NCBI RefSeq assembly: GCF_021272385.1
Contig: NZ_JAJSDZ010000009.1
Coordinates: forward strand, 62,001 to 126,000
Reading direction: 5' to 3'
DNA length: 64,000 nucleotides
DNA from: Vibrio salinus
GTDB taxonomy: Bacteria > Pseudomonadota > Gammaproteobacteria > Enterobacterales > Vibrionaceae
Shown: one piece after another, positions 36,689 through 45,966 of the stretch
Layout of the letters: each line of letters opens with the position of its first letter
Position numbering within the stretch: the stretch's first letter is position 1
Made by a program: the position numbers and the translations under genes
The notes under the pieces: generated by a model
Told to the model about the DNA's origin: nothing
The model's database searches: none
What the model saw: only the letters and a program-made list of their open reading frames with translations

Positions 36689-38416
36689 ATGAGTAACACG
36701 AGTATTGCCTATTTTATTGCGGATACGTTACGCCAGGCCGGTGTTAAACGTATGTGGGGAGTTACTGGTGATTCTTTGAATGGTATCAGTGACAGTTTGA
36801 GAAAGATCGGTTCTATTGAGTGGTTGGGTACCCGCCATGAAGAAGTGGCCGCATTTGCTGCAGGCGCTGAATCTCATGTTTCCGGAGAATTGTCTGTGTG
36901 TGCCGGTTCGTGTGGACCGGGTAATATGCATTTAATTAACGGGTTATACGATTGTCACCGCAATAAAGTGCCGGTTTTGGCTATTGCTGCCCATATACCA
37001 TCGTCTGAAATCGGGACGAATTATTTTCAGGAGACCCACCCACAGGAATTATTCAAAGAATGCAGTGTTTTCTGTGAGTTGGTTTCTAATCCGGAGCAAA
37101 TGCCCTATTTGTTGGAAACCGCAATGCGCCAGGCCATTTTGAATAATGACGTTGCGGTATTAGTTCTGCCTGGTGATGTGGCTTTAAAACCCATGCCTGA
37201 GGGGATAAAACCGAAATGGAATGTCCCCAAACCGGCATTTTATCTGCCAGAACCACAAGATCTTGATGAGTTAGCCAACGCATTGAATGGCAGTAAGAAA
37301 GTGACTTTGTTATGTGGTGCGGGAACAAAAGGTGCGCACGACGAAATCGTGAAACTGGCCGGTAAATTAAAAGCGCCAATTGTGCATGCATTAAGAGGGA
37401 AAGAGTATCTGGAATACGATAACCCTTATGATGTCGGAATGACCGGTTTAATTGGCTTTGCTTCTGGTTACTATGCCATGCGTGAGGCAGATACGGTATT
37501 GGTGATCGGAACCAGTTTCCCATACCGGGCCTTCTATCCGGAAAAAGCCCGTATTCTGCAGATTGATAACGATCCGGGCGCTTTAGGCCGACATACCCAG
37601 ATTGATTTTGGTATTTTAGGGGATACAAAAAGTACCGTAAATGCTCTTTTGCCTCTAATTGGTGATGATCGTTCTGACAAACATCTGAATAGCTGTCTGA
37701 AAAATTACAAAGAAGCGAGAAAAGGGCTGGATGATCTTGCTAGTGGGAAAACTTCACATAACCTGATCCACCCTCAGTATCTGGCCAGTCTGATTAGCCA
37801 GCAGGCGGCGGATGATGCCGTTTTTACCTGTGATGTTGGTACTCCGACCGTTTGGGCTGCCCGCTATTTAGACATGAATGGTCAGCGCCGGTTAATTGGT
37901 TCATTTAATCATGGTTCAATGGCAAACGCGATGTCTCAGGCAATGGGGGTTCAGGCGATTGATCGTAAACGTCAGGTGATCGCCATGTGTGGTGACGGTG
38001 GGTTTTCGATGTTGATGGGCGATTTATTGTCACTGAAACAGCTCAACCTGCCAGTGAAGATCATTGTATTCAACAACCGTTCTCTGGGATTTGTGGCAAT
38101 GGAAATGAAAGCCGGCGGCTATCTGTCGGAGGATACCGACTTAGACAATCCCAACTTTGCTGAAATAGCCGAAGCCTGTGGTGTGAAAGGCATTCATGTT
38201 TCTGACCCGCAAGCCCTGCCGGCTGCGATTACGGAAACCCTGAATCATTCCGGCCCTGTTGTGCTTTCCGTTGATACGGCGAAACAGGAGCTGGCCATGC
38301 CGCCTCAGATCAAGATGGAACACGCGAAAGGTTTCAGCGTTTATATGATGAAAGCGATCATTAATGGACGCGGCGATGAAATCGTTGAGCTAAGTAAAAC
38401 CAACTGGATACGCTAA
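36689..38416 (+). CDS. poxB: Pyruvate dehydrogenase (quinone) PoxB
   Basis: A 575-residue thiamine diphosphate and FAD flavoenzyme that oxidatively decarboxylates pyruvate to acetate and CO2 and passes electrons to ubiquinone at the membrane. It has the ThDP-activating glutamate region [15 protein letters not shown] (about residues 48-62), [18 protein letters not shown], a central FAD domain (about 190-340), the GDG motif [14 protein letters not shown] with NN ([11 protein letters not shown]), and a C-terminal segment that in E. coli forms the lipid-activated membrane anchor. Length matches E. coli PoxB (572). It is preceded by about 180 AT-rich bases and GGAGG seven bases from the ATG. Confidence 0.93.
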   Translation: MSNTSIAYFIADTLRQAGVKRMWGVTGDSLNGISDSLRKIGSIEWLGTRHEEVAAFAAGAESHVSGELSVCAGSCGPGNMHLINGLYDCHRNKVPVLAIAAHIPSSEIGTNYFQETHPQELFKECSVFCELVSNPEQMPYLLETAMRQAILNNDVAVLVLPGDVALKPMPEGIKPKWNVPKPAFYLPEPQDLDELANALNGSKKVTLLCGAGTKGAHDEIVKLAGKLKAPIVHALRGKEYLEYDNPYDVGMTGLIGFASGYYAMREADTVLVIGTSFPYRAFYPEKARILQIDNDPGALGRHTQIDFGILGDTKSTVNALLPLIGDDRSDKHLNSCLKNYKEARKGLDDLASGKTSHNLIHPQYLASLISQQAADDAVFTCDVGTPTVWAARYLDMNGQRRLIGSFNHGSMANAMSQAMGVQAIDRKRQVIAMCGDGGFSMLMGDLLSLKQLNLPVKIIVFNNRSLGFVAMEMKAGGYLSEDTDLDNPNFAEIAEACGVKGIHVSDPQALPAAITETLNHSGPVVLSVDTAKQELAMPPQIKMEHAKGFSVYMMKAIINGRGDEIVELSKTNWIR

Positions 38417-38428
38417 TGTTTCTATTTG

Positions 38429-38454
38429 AGGGCCACCTTTCGCGGCCCTTTTTT
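38429..38454 (+). terminator. Rho-independent terminator after poxB
   Basis: AGGGCC / GGCCCT with a 9-base loop followed by six T residues. Confidence 0.85.
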
Positions 38455-38522
38455 GTGGAAACTTTACCGGATAAGGGGTAGGTTAGAATCTGGTTTCCGG
38501 TTCAATTATCTGGAGTTTAATT

Positions 38523-39170
38523 ATGATTTACCTGCATCACCTGGAGCGCTCCCGCGCAGACCGAATCGTGTGGTTACTTGAAGAATTAAAGCTGGATTAT
38601 GATATTATCCATTATAAAAGAGATGAAAAAACAAGTGGGTCACCTGAATCACTGAAAAAGGTTCACCCTCTGGGCAAATCGCCGGTGATTACCGATGGGG
38701 AACTGACAGTTGCGGAGTCCGGAGCCATTATTGAGTATCTGATCGATACTTATGACAATGAAAACCGGCTGAGACCTTCAGAAGGGCAGGCATTGCTGGA
38801 TTATCGTTATTGGCTGCATTTTGCAGAAGGTTCATTAATGCCGTTGCTGGTTATGTGGTTTGTACTCAACATTTCACTGGAAAAACCGATACCATTTTTT
38901 ATTAAACCCATCATTAAAAAGTATGTAGAGGCGATTAACCGGTATTTTATTGCACCTAGGTTACAACCTCAGTTGGCGTTAGTTGATACTCATTTGAGTA
39001 AAAATGACTGGTTTGCCGGCGATTCGTTATCCGGCGCTGATATTCAGATGGTGCTGGCTCTGCAATTTGCAAAAAGTCGGACTGATATGTCCCCTTTTAC
39101 CGCGATCACCCGCTATCTCGATAAAATTGAAAAAATGGACACTTACATTCAGTCTGTTGAAAAGTCCTGA
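38523..39170 (+). CDS. Glutathione S-transferase family protein
   Basis: A 215-residue protein with the thioredoxin-like N-terminal domain (1 to about 80: MIYLHHLERSRADRIVWLLEEL, KVHPLGKSPVI with the cis-Pro, and the glutathione gamma-Glu site VAESGAIIEYLID) and a helical C-terminal domain ending with SLSGADIQM, the N-capping box of the family. The catalytic residue is probably a Ser (S9) or another N-terminal polar residue. The substrate is unknown. It lies between poxB and a convergent malic enzyme with terminators on both sides, so it is a single-gene unit. Confidence 0.88.
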   Translation: MIYLHHLERSRADRIVWLLEELKLDYDIIHYKRDEKTSGSPESLKKVHPLGKSPVITDGELTVAESGAIIEYLIDTYDNENRLRPSEGQALLDYRYWLHFAEGSLMPLLVMWFVLNISLEKPIPFFIKPIIKKYVEAINRYFIAPRLQPQLALVDTHLSKNDWFAGDSLSGADIQMVLALQFAKSRTDMSPFTAITRYLDKIEKMDTYIQSVEKS

Positions 39171-39182
39171 GATGAAAGCAAA

Positions 39183-39209
39183 AAAACCGCAGAGAATGTC
39201 TGCGGTTTT
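39183..39209. terminator. Bidirectional terminator between the GST and malic enzyme genes
   Basis: AAAACCGCAGA / TCTGCGGTTTT with a 5-base loop gives T tracts on both strands between convergent genes. Confidence 0.85.
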
Positions 39210-39233
39210 GTCTGAGTTTATTCAGATGGAATA

Positions 39234-40511
39234 TTAGTTTTCCATGTAGCCTTCCGGCATCGGGATTCTTGCGCTTCCGGAATCAACGGCAGCCTGAGCA
39301 ACGGCTTTGGCGACTCTTGGTAGTAAGCGAGGATCCATCGGTTTCGGAATGATGTAATCCGGGCCAAAACTTAATTTTTCCACACCAGCGGCTTTCAGCA
39401 CTTCTGACGGCACTTCTTCTTTTGCCAACTGGCGGATTGCTTCAACAGCAGCCAGCTTCATGTCATCATTAATTTCTTTCGCCCGGACATCCAGAGCACC
39501 ACGGAAAATGAATGGGAAACACAAGACATTATTCACTTGGTTAGGATAATCAGAACGGCCTGTGCCCATGATCAGATCATTTCGTACTGAGTGTGCGAGT
39601 TCCGGTTTGATTTCCGGATCTGGATTGGAGCAGGCGAAAACAACCGGATTTTTTGCCATTAACTGCAGGTTTTCTTGTGAAATAAGGTTAGGACCGGAGA
39701 CTCCTAAGAACAGATCGGCATCTTTGATGACATCTTCTAATGTACGTTTGTCCGTATTGTTTGCAAACAGCTGTTTGTATTTGTTTAAGTCATCGCGACG
39801 AGTGTGAATGACCCCTTTACGATCAAGCATATAAATCTTTTCACGCATTGCACCGCATTTAATTAACAGTTCCATACAGGCAATGGCTGCAGAACCGGCG
39901 CCCAGACAAACAATTGTACATTCTTTCAGATTTTTATCCTGAAGTTCCAGCGCGTTAAGCATTCCCGCAGCTGTGACAATAGCAGTACCGTGTTGATCGT
40001 CATGGAAGACAGGCACATCGCAGTGTTCAATCAGCTGTTTTTCAATTTCAAAGCAATCCGGCGCTTTAATATCTTCAAGGTTTATGCCGCCAAATGTGTC
40101 AGCAATATTAGCTACGGTATTCACAAAGTCTTCCGTTGTGCGGTGTTTCACTTCAATATCGATGGCATCGATATTAGCAAAACGTTTGAAAAGCAAAGCC
40201 TTGCCTTCCATTACCGGTTTTGAGGCCGTAGGGCCCAGGTTGCCTAAACCTAAAATAGCGGTGCCGTTTGAAATGACTGCGACGGTATTACCTTTTCCTG
40301 TGTACTTGTAAACATTCTCTGGATTTTGAGCAATTTCTCTTACGGGTTCTGCAACACCTGGGCTATATGCTAATGCTAAATCTTCTGCGGAATTGGCGGG
40401 TTTGGTTAAGGCTATTTCGATTTTTCCGGGGATAGGGTTTGCGTGATACTCTAATGCTTTGTTTCTTAATATCTCTTCCTGAGATAATTCTTGATCATTG
40501 TTATCGGACAT
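39234..40511 (-). CDS. Malic enzyme, short form without phosphotransacetylase domain
   Basis: A 425-residue oxidative decarboxylase of malate to pyruvate. The malic N-terminal domain has LALAYSPGVAEPVREI and the tyrosine VYKYTGKGN. The metal and catalytic region contains IEVKHRTTEDFV, DIKAPDCFEIE and VPVFHDDQHGTAIV. The NAD(P)-binding fold has VCLGAGSAAIACMELL. E. coli MaeB is about 760 residues because of a C-terminal phosphotransacetylase-like domain; this protein ends after the catalytic part and so resembles Gram-positive and Vibrio short forms. Cofactor preference (NAD or NADP) cannot be told from sequence alone. Confidence 0.9.
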   Translation of the reverse strand: MSDNNDQELSQEEILRNKALEYHANPIPGKIEIALTKPANSAEDLALAYSPGVAEPVREIAQNPENVYKYTGKGNTVAVISNGTAILGLGNLGPTASKPVMEGKALLFKRFANIDAIDIEVKHRTTEDFVNTVANIADTFGGINLEDIKAPDCFEIEKQLIEHCDVPVFHDDQHGTAIVTAAGMLNALELQDKNLKECTIVCLGAGSAAIACMELLIKCGAMREKIYMLDRKGVIHTRRDDLNKYKQLFANNTDKRTLEDVIKDADLFLGVSGPNLISQENLQLMAKNPVVFACSNPDPEIKPELAHSVRNDLIMGTGRSDYPNQVNNVLCFPFIFRGALDVRAKEINDDMKLAAVEAIRQLAKEEVPSEVLKAAGVEKLSFGPDYIIPKPMDPRLLPRVAKAVAQAAVDSGSARIPMPEGYMEN

Positions 40512-40614
40512 GGATTGTCTCTCTTTTCATTGTTATTAATTTATTTGTTTCGTCAGGATATTCTAGATCAGGAGAGGCTTAGTGCATAGGGAAAAAAAAG
40601 TTTCAAAAGTGTAT

Positions 40615-40642
40615 AAAAAAAGGCGCTGTGAAAGCGCCTTTT
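40615..40642 (-). terminator. Rho-independent terminator after rpmE
   Basis: On the minus strand AAAAGGCGC, a 7-base loop and GCGCC are followed by seven T residues. Confidence 0.88.
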
Positions 40643-40663
40643 CTGAATCTGTTTAATAACAGC

Positions 40664-40885
40664 TTATTTTTTACCGCTTGATAAAGCGCCAAAACGTTTG
40701 TTGAAGCGATCAACACGGCCGCCTGTATCAACGATACGTTGTTTACCAGTATAGAATGGGTGACATTTATCACACACATCAAGGTGTAGCTGTTCTTTAT
40801 TCAGAGTAGATTTGAATACGAATGTATTACCGCAAGAGCAGTTCGCTGTTACTTCTCTGTATTCTGGGTGGATACCAGTTTTCAT
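40664..40885 (-). CDS. rpmE: Ribosomal protein L31 (zinc-binding type)
   Basis: A 73-residue large-subunit protein forming part of the bridge to the small subunit. All four zinc cysteines of the C+ type are present (C16, C18, C38, C41 in ANCSCGNT and DVCDKCHPF), followed by [24 protein letters not shown] placed the start at ATG 40885 (MKTGIHPEY), ten bases after GAGG; the frame extends 18 codons further upstream without family similarity. It is divergent from priA. Confidence 0.96.
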   Translation of the reverse strand: MKTGIHPEYREVTANCSCGNTFVFKSTLNKEQLHLDVCDKCHPFYTGKQRIVDTGGRVDRFNKRFGALSSGKK

Positions 40886-41123
40886 GGGAAACCTCAAATA
40901 TTGGGCCGTGTCGCCATCCGATTCTGAGCCGGACACCACACGTACAGTTTAAATAATATCAACAAGCAATAGTTTAGCCTACCGCTAAGGCGCGCTATAT
41001 TAAAGAATCCTTGAGCAGGGATCAACCTATTTTGATGTATTTTTCACCATAGACATAACTCGAATTTCATGAATGCATCGTTTACACTATGTTCTCGTCT
41101 TAAAAAGTGATGTGAAATGACGG

Positions 41124-43325
41124 ATGCGTCCCTCCATAGCCCGAATTGCCTTACCCGTTCCGCTTGATCGGTTGTTTGATTATCTGATACCAGAACATTG
41201 CTTTCCTGTTATTGGCGGAAGAGTCTCGGTGTCTTTCGGGCGTCAGACACTTATTGGGATTGTCATTGAATTAGCGACTGAATCTGAGCTGGAAAAGAAC
41301 AAGCTTAAAATGCTTAATGAGGTTATTGATGTTGCACCGGTATGGACAGATTCGTTGTTCTCACTTCTGAAGTGGTGCAGTCAGTATTATCATTTCCCGT
41401 TGGGCGATACGCTATCAAATGCCATGCCAACGGCATTAAGGAAAGGCAAAAGTGCGGATGTTCGCCCTCAGTTATTCTGGTCTCTTTCTGAGCAGGGACG
41501 GAATAAACTGATGTCTGGCATGGGGCGAGCTGTTAAACAGGCTAAGGTCCTGACGATGCTGACATCGGGCGCCTTACCTCATGAAGCGATGACGGAAGCC
41601 GAAATAAGCCGTAACGTGCTGACCACTCTGGAGGATAAAGGGTGGATTTTTTCTGAAAATGTGGTTCCGGAAATCAAGCCCTGGCCGGATAACATTGATA
41701 ATGATTCGGACAAACCCCGTCTTAATGAAGAGCAGGCGGTGGCGATTGCCAGCATAAACAGTTGTGGTGGATTCGGATGTTTTTTGCTTGATGGTGTGAC
41801 CGGTTCAGGAAAAACAGAAGTGTATCTTAATGCGATGCAGTCTGTTTTGCAGAAAAAACAGCAGGTGCTGGTACTGGTTCCTGAAATCGGTCTGACTCCA
41901 CAGACTATCGAGCGATTCCGGCGTCGTTTTAATGTTCCTATCGAAATTTTGCATTCCGGATTAAATGAAACGGAAAGGCTGAATGCCTGGTTGTCTGCGC
42001 GTGATGGACACGCCGGGATTATTATTGGCACCCGTTCCGCACTGTTTACGCCGTTTCATCAGTTGGGAATGATCATTGTTGATGAAGAACACGATGCATC
42101 GTACAAACAGCAGGATAATCTGCGTTATCACGCAAGGGATATTGCGGTGATGAGGGCGAACAATGAACAGATTCCGATTGTACTGGGGTCGGCAACTCCT
42201 TCTTTTGAAAGCATACAAAACGCATTATCAGGTAAATATTTTTACCTGGAGCTAACCAAAAGGGCTGGGAATGCCAAGCCAACAAAAAATCACATCTTAG
42301 ATATTAAAGGTCTGTATCTGGAAAGCGGATTATCCGCGCCTTTAATAGCCAAAATGAGAGAGCATTTGAATGCGGGAAATCAGGTGCTTCTTTTTTTAAA
42401 CCGTCGTGGTTATTCTCCGGCACTAATGTGCCATGAATGTGGCTGGATCGCTGAGTGCAAACGCTGTGATGCATATTATACGTTTCACCAGTATACGAAA
42501 GAATTGCGTTGTCATCATTGTGGTAGCCAGCGGCCGGTAATTCACCAGTGTCAGGAATGCGGTTCGACTCAAATGGTAACGGTTGGCGTCGGCACAGAGC
42601 AGTTAGAAAATCAGCTGACAGTATTGTTTCCTGAATACAGTACTATCCGTATTGACAGAGATAATACCCGGAAAAAAGGCAGTCTGGGGTCGGCACTGGA
42701 CGAAATCCGTCAGGGAAAACACCAAATATTGATCGGGACGCAAATGCTGGCAAAAGGGCACCATTTCCCGGATGTTACACTGGTTGCGATTCTTGATGTG
42801 GACAGCGCGTTATATAGTAGTGATTTCCGGGCAGCAGAGCGTTTAGCTCAGCTTTATATCCAGGTATCCGGGCGGGCCGGAAGGGCAAGTAAGTCTGGGG
42901 AAGTCATTTTGCAGACACATCATCCGGAACATGAATTACTCTCTTCTTTACTGAAACACGACTACCGGCAGTTTGCTATGTCTGCTCTGAAAGAGAGAAA
43001 GTTGGCACTACTGCCCCCATTTAGTTATCTGACATTATTCAAAGCCGAATCGAATCAGTCTGATACGGCAGAAATGTTTTTGAGACAGGTTCGCCAGACT
43101 TTGGAGGTGAATCCATTATTTGATCAGCAGTGTTCAGTCATGGGGCCGGTTCCGGCTCCTATAGCCAAAAAAGCCGGACGTTTCCGGTGGCAATTGTTAT
43201 TACAGGTAGAGTCCCGTACAGCGATGCAAAAGTTATTGATGAGTTCCGATTATGCGCTGACGCTTTTACCTTTAGCGAAACGTGTCCGGTGGTCCATTGA
43301 TGTTGAGCCACAAGAATTATCTTAG
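41124..43325 (+). CDS. priA: Primosomal replication protein N' (helicase PriA)
   Basis: A 733-residue superfamily 2 helicase that reloads the replisome at collapsed forks (E. coli 732). The N-terminal 3'-DNA-binding domain is residues 1 to about 105. The helicase core has DGVTGSGKTEVYL (Walker A), VDEEHDASYKQQ (motif II) and GSATPS. The zinc-binding insertion has paired cysteines (CHECG, CKRCD, CHHCG, CQECGS). The C-terminal lobe has GTQMLAKGHHFPDV and QVSGRAGRA. No strong ribosome site precedes the ATG, but its start RPSIARIALPVPLDRLFDYLIP is the family start. Confidence 0.95.
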   Translation: MRPSIARIALPVPLDRLFDYLIPEHCFPVIGGRVSVSFGRQTLIGIVIELATESELEKNKLKMLNEVIDVAPVWTDSLFSLLKWCSQYYHFPLGDTLSNAMPTALRKGKSADVRPQLFWSLSEQGRNKLMSGMGRAVKQAKVLTMLTSGALPHEAMTEAEISRNVLTTLEDKGWIFSENVVPEIKPWPDNIDNDSDKPRLNEEQAVAIASINSCGGFGCFLLDGVTGSGKTEVYLNAMQSVLQKKQQVLVLVPEIGLTPQTIERFRRRFNVPIEILHSGLNETERLNAWLSARDGHAGIIIGTRSALFTPFHQLGMIIVDEEHDASYKQQDNLRYHARDIAVMRANNEQIPIVLGSATPSFESIQNALSGKYFYLELTKRAGNAKPTKNHILDIKGLYLESGLSAPLIAKMREHLNAGNQVLLFLNRRGYSPALMCHECGWIAECKRCDAYYTFHQYTKELRCHHCGSQRPVIHQCQECGSTQMVTVGVGTEQLENQLTVLFPEYSTIRIDRDNTRKKGSLGSALDEIRQGKHQILIGTQMLAKGHHFPDVTLVAILDVDSALYSSDFRAAERLAQLYIQVSGRAGRASKSGEVILQTHHPEHELLSSLLKHDYRQFAMSALKERKLALLPPFSYLTLFKAESNQSDTAEMFLRQVRQTLEVNPLFDQQCSVMGPVPAPIAKKAGRFRWQLLLQVESRTAMQKLLMSSDYALTLLPLAKRVRWSIDVEPQELS

Positions 43326-43398
43326 TTAATTATCAATAGCTTAATTAACTCTCTTTTTCAGGTTTTATCGAGAGGTCAACCTAAGATTATTATATTTT

Positions 43399-43439
43399 AA
43401 TGCGATCTTTATCACATTTGTGATGTAAGTTTTGTTACA
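43399..43439. promoter_or_regulatory. Tandem CRP-type sites upstream of cytR
   Basis: AATGCGATCTTTATCACATT (43399-43418) is a near-consensus cAMP-CRP site (TGCGA-N6-TCACA). A second, weaker element TGTAA-N6-TTACA lies at 43424-43439 with its centre 23 bases away. CytR family promoters elsewhere combine CRP and CytR binding, so autoregulation of cytR is a reasonable inference. Confidence 0.65.
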
Positions 43440-43563
43440 TTGACCGAAAACTTCACAATAGAATGACTTACACTAGACGATGTTTTTGATTAGCTTTCTG
43501 ATAATTAAGTATCTTTATAATAGTGCTTTGCGTTTTCAGAATTTATGATGAGGTTATTATTTT

Positions 43564-44571
43564 ATGGCAACAATGAAAGATGTTGCTCAACTGGCTGGCG
43601 TGTCTACTGCGACTGTGTCACGGGCTTTGATGAATCCGGAGAAGGTATCACCATCGACGCGCAAGAGAGTAGAGGATGCAGTTTTGGAATCCGGGTATTC
43701 TCCTAACTCTTTGGCCAGAAATCTGAGGCGTAATGAGTCGAAAACTATTGTTGCTATTGTTCCGGACATTAGTGATCCTTATTTTTCAGAGATCATTCGC
43801 GGAATTGAAGATGCAGCCGTTGAGCATGGGTATTTAGTCTTACTTGGCGACAGTAGCCATCAGAGTCATCGCGAAAGTTCTTTTGTGAACCTTGTGTTTA
43901 CTAAACAGGCTGATGGGATTCTGTTACTTGGTACGGATTTACCTTTTAACGCTAGTAAGGCTGAGCAGAAAAACTTTCCGCCGATGGTGATGGCCTGTGA
44001 ATATGACCCTGAGCTGGAGCTTCCGACCGTTCATATTGATAATTTAACGTCTGCTTTTGAAATCGTGAATTATCTGACGCAGATGGGGCACAACAAAATT
44101 GCGGAAATAAGTGGTCCCGGTACTGCGGCACTGGTTAATTTTCGTCATCAGGGTTATATGCAGGCTTTAAGACGTGCTGGTATCAATATGACACCAATTT
44201 ATCAGGTTTCTGGTGATTTCACGTTTAAATCCGGCGCGACGGCGATGAATAAACTTCTCAATATGTCAGAACCGCCAACAGCTGTTTTTTGTCATAATGA
44301 TATGATGGCCATTGGGGCTATTCAGGAAGCGAAGCGCCTGGGATTCCGTGTCCCTCAGGATGTGTCTGTTGTTGGGTTTGATGATATCGTTTTTTCGCAG
44401 TATTGTGATCCACCTTTAACGACGGTTTCTCAGCCTCGTTATGAGATTGGTCGTCAGGCTATGTTGATGATGTTAGAAGTTTTGCGTGGACATGACGTTA
44501 GAGCCGGGTCCAGATTGTTGGAAACTCGGCTTATTGTCCGGGATAGTGTTTCTGCTCCCCGTTTGGTTTGA
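43564..44571 (+). CDS. cytR: LacI-family repressor CytR
   Basis: A 335-residue repressor. The N-terminal helix-turn-helix and hinge (MKDVAQLAGVSTATVSRALMNPEKV) are followed by the periplasmic-binding-protein-like effector domain (IVAIVPDISDPYFSEIIRGIEDAA, ADGILLLGTDLP, LELPTVHIDNL, PPTAVFCHNDMMAIGA, CDPPLTTVSQPRYEIGRQAM), all very close to E. coli CytR. CytR represses nucleoside uptake and breakdown genes together with CRP, is induced by cytidine, and in Vibrio also affects competence and biofilm. Tandem CRP-type sites lie upstream. The order priA-cytR-ftsN is conserved. Confidence 0.94.
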   Translation: MATMKDVAQLAGVSTATVSRALMNPEKVSPSTRKRVEDAVLESGYSPNSLARNLRRNESKTIVAIVPDISDPYFSEIIRGIEDAAVEHGYLVLLGDSSHQSHRESSFVNLVFTKQADGILLLGTDLPFNASKAEQKNFPPMVMACEYDPELELPTVHIDNLTSAFEIVNYLTQMGHNKIAEISGPGTAALVNFRHQGYMQALRRAGINMTPIYQVSGDFTFKSGATAMNKLLNMSEPPTAVFCHNDMMAIGAIQEAKRLGFRVPQDVSVVGFDDIVFSQYCDPPLTTVSQPRYEIGRQAMLMMLEVLRGHDVRAGSRLLETRLIVRDSVSAPRLV

Positions 44572-44678
44572 AACTAAGCGGGATCATTTATATTAGTAAA
44601 AGCCGTAAACAGTAGTTGAGTATACGTCTCGTATTCCTTTAACATACGTGTATCGTTTTTTTTAGAATATCATTTCCA

Positions 44679-45245
44679 GTGGCTAATCGAGATTATGTAA
44701 AGCGGGGCGGGTCCCCAAAGAAGAATTCCACTCGTAAGAAAGCAGTGCCTCGTCGCGGGTTTCCGTGGCGAAGTAGTTTGCTGGCTGTTATTGCAGTCTG
44801 TGCATTTGGTTCTTTATTGATTACCTTAAGTGGTCAGCCCGATCCGGAACCTGCGGTGCCCGATTCTGTCATTGTTCCGGCAAAGCCATCTAAGCCTGTC
44901 ACGAAAAAGAAAAAAGAAGTGTTGCCACCGCCGCCGACTGAAAAATGGGAATATGTAAAATCATTACCCAATCGGGAGATTAAAGTGAAGCCTAAAGAAC
45001 TTCCTGTTTCCGAAATTCCGTATGTAATGCAGTGCGGCGCGTATAAAACATTACATCAGGCTGAAGAACGTAAAGCAAAAATTGCCTTTCAGGGATTGGT
45101 TAGTAAAATTCGCAAGAAAGAAAACAGCAACTGGTACCGTGTGGTACTGGGACCTTATAAATTTAAGCGCGAAGCCGAGAAAGATAAGCATCGCTTACAG
45201 AGAGCTAAAATAGAACCTTGTGCTATCTGGAAAGATACCCAGTAA
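44679..45245 (+). CDS. ftsN: Cell division protein FtsN (SPOR domain)
   Basis: A 188-residue bitopic membrane protein that triggers septal peptidoglycan synthesis. A basic cytoplasmic N terminus (residues 1-31, DYVKRGGSPKKN, RRGFPWR), one membrane helix (about 33-50), a Pro/Lys-rich periplasmic linker and a C-terminal SPOR domain (about 113-185, YVMQCGAYKTLHQAEERKAK, WYRVVLGPYK) are visible. It is shorter than E. coli FtsN (319), mainly in the linker. The start is GTG 44679 with no strong ribosome site. The gene follows cytR and precedes hslV, the expected position. Confidence 0.9.
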   Translation: MANRDYVKRGGSPKKNSTRKKAVPRRGFPWRSSLLAVIAVCAFGSLLITLSGQPDPEPAVPDSVIVPAKPSKPVTKKKKEVLPPPPTEKWEYVKSLPNREIKVKPKELPVSEIPYVMQCGAYKTLHQAEERKAKIAFQGLVSKIRKKENSNWYRVVLGPYKFKREAEKDKHRLQRAKIEPCAIWKDTQ

Positions 45246-45266
45246 GTTCTGATTGTCATTGTTAAG

Positions 45267-45308
45267 AAAAGGGGAATTCTGGTCGGTAACACTTGAATTC
45301 CTTTTTTT
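45267..45308 (+). terminator. Terminator after ftsN
   Basis: AAAAGGGGAATTC can pair with GAATTCCTTTTTTT (two G-U pairs) across a 15-base loop, ending in a T tract before hslV. Confidence 0.65.
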
Positions 45309-45365
45309 GCATCCTCATATAAGTTTCTAACACATTGAGTGAAGAAAACAGAAAGAGGTCAGCTC

Positions 45366-45929
45366 GTGACTACTATTGTATCAGTTCGTCGTAATAATAA
45401 AGTTGTCATCGCAGGCGATGGGCAAGTGTCGCTTGGGAATACAGTGATGAAAGGTAATGCACGTAAAGTTCGTCGCTTGTATAACAACAAAGTTCTGGCC
45501 GGTTTCGCGGGCGGTACGGCTGATGCGTTTACTTTGTTTGAACGATTTGAAAGCAAACTGCAGATGCACCAGGGGCATCTGACAAAAGCCGCTGTCGAGT
45601 TGGCAAAAGACTGGCGTAGTGACAGAGCATTAAGAAAGCTTGAAGCTATTCTGGCCGTTGCTGATGAAACGGCTTCTTTTATTATCACCGGTAACGGAGA
45701 TGTGGTTCAGCCAGAGAATGATCTGATTGCGATTGGCTCCGGTGGTAATTTTGCCCAGGCGGCAGCCACAGCATTACTGGAAAATACGGATTTAGATGCG
45801 AAAGTCATTGCAGAGAAAGCATTGACGATTGCAGGTGATATTTGTGTGTTTACTAACCAATTTCATACGATTGAAGAACTAGAAATACCAGAAGGTACTG
45901 TTCCGGCATTGCCTCAGGGTGATAATTAA
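45366..45929 (+). CDS. hslV: ATP-dependent protease peptidase subunit HslV
   Basis: A 187-residue threonine protease forming a double hexamer with proteasome-beta fold. The start is GTG 45366 (seven bases after AAGAGG), which puts the catalytic threonine directly after the initiator (TTIVSVRRN); a nine-codon upstream extension would bury it. Other motifs are [37 protein letters not shown] and [14 protein letters not shown]. It works with HslU on misfolded proteins and regulators such as SulA in E. coli. It lies 37 bases upstream of hslU. Confidence 0.96.
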   Translation: MTTIVSVRRNNKVVIAGDGQVSLGNTVMKGNARKVRRLYNNKVLAGFAGGTADAFTLFERFESKLQMHQGHLTKAAVELAKDWRSDRALRKLEAILAVADETASFIITGNGDVVQPENDLIAIGSGGNFAQAAATALLENTDLDAKVIAEKALTIAGDICVFTNQFHTIEELEIPEGTVPALPQGDN

Positions 45930-45966
45930 ACCGTCGTCGTTAGTAACCGATTTTAAGGATTTCATT

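Noticed and set aside
37086..37628. 180-residue minus-strand frame opposite poxB
   Set aside because: Antisense to the FAD domain of poxB, no domain or ribosome site.
41579..42031. 150-residue minus-strand frame opposite priA
   Set aside because: Antisense shadow of the priA helicase core.
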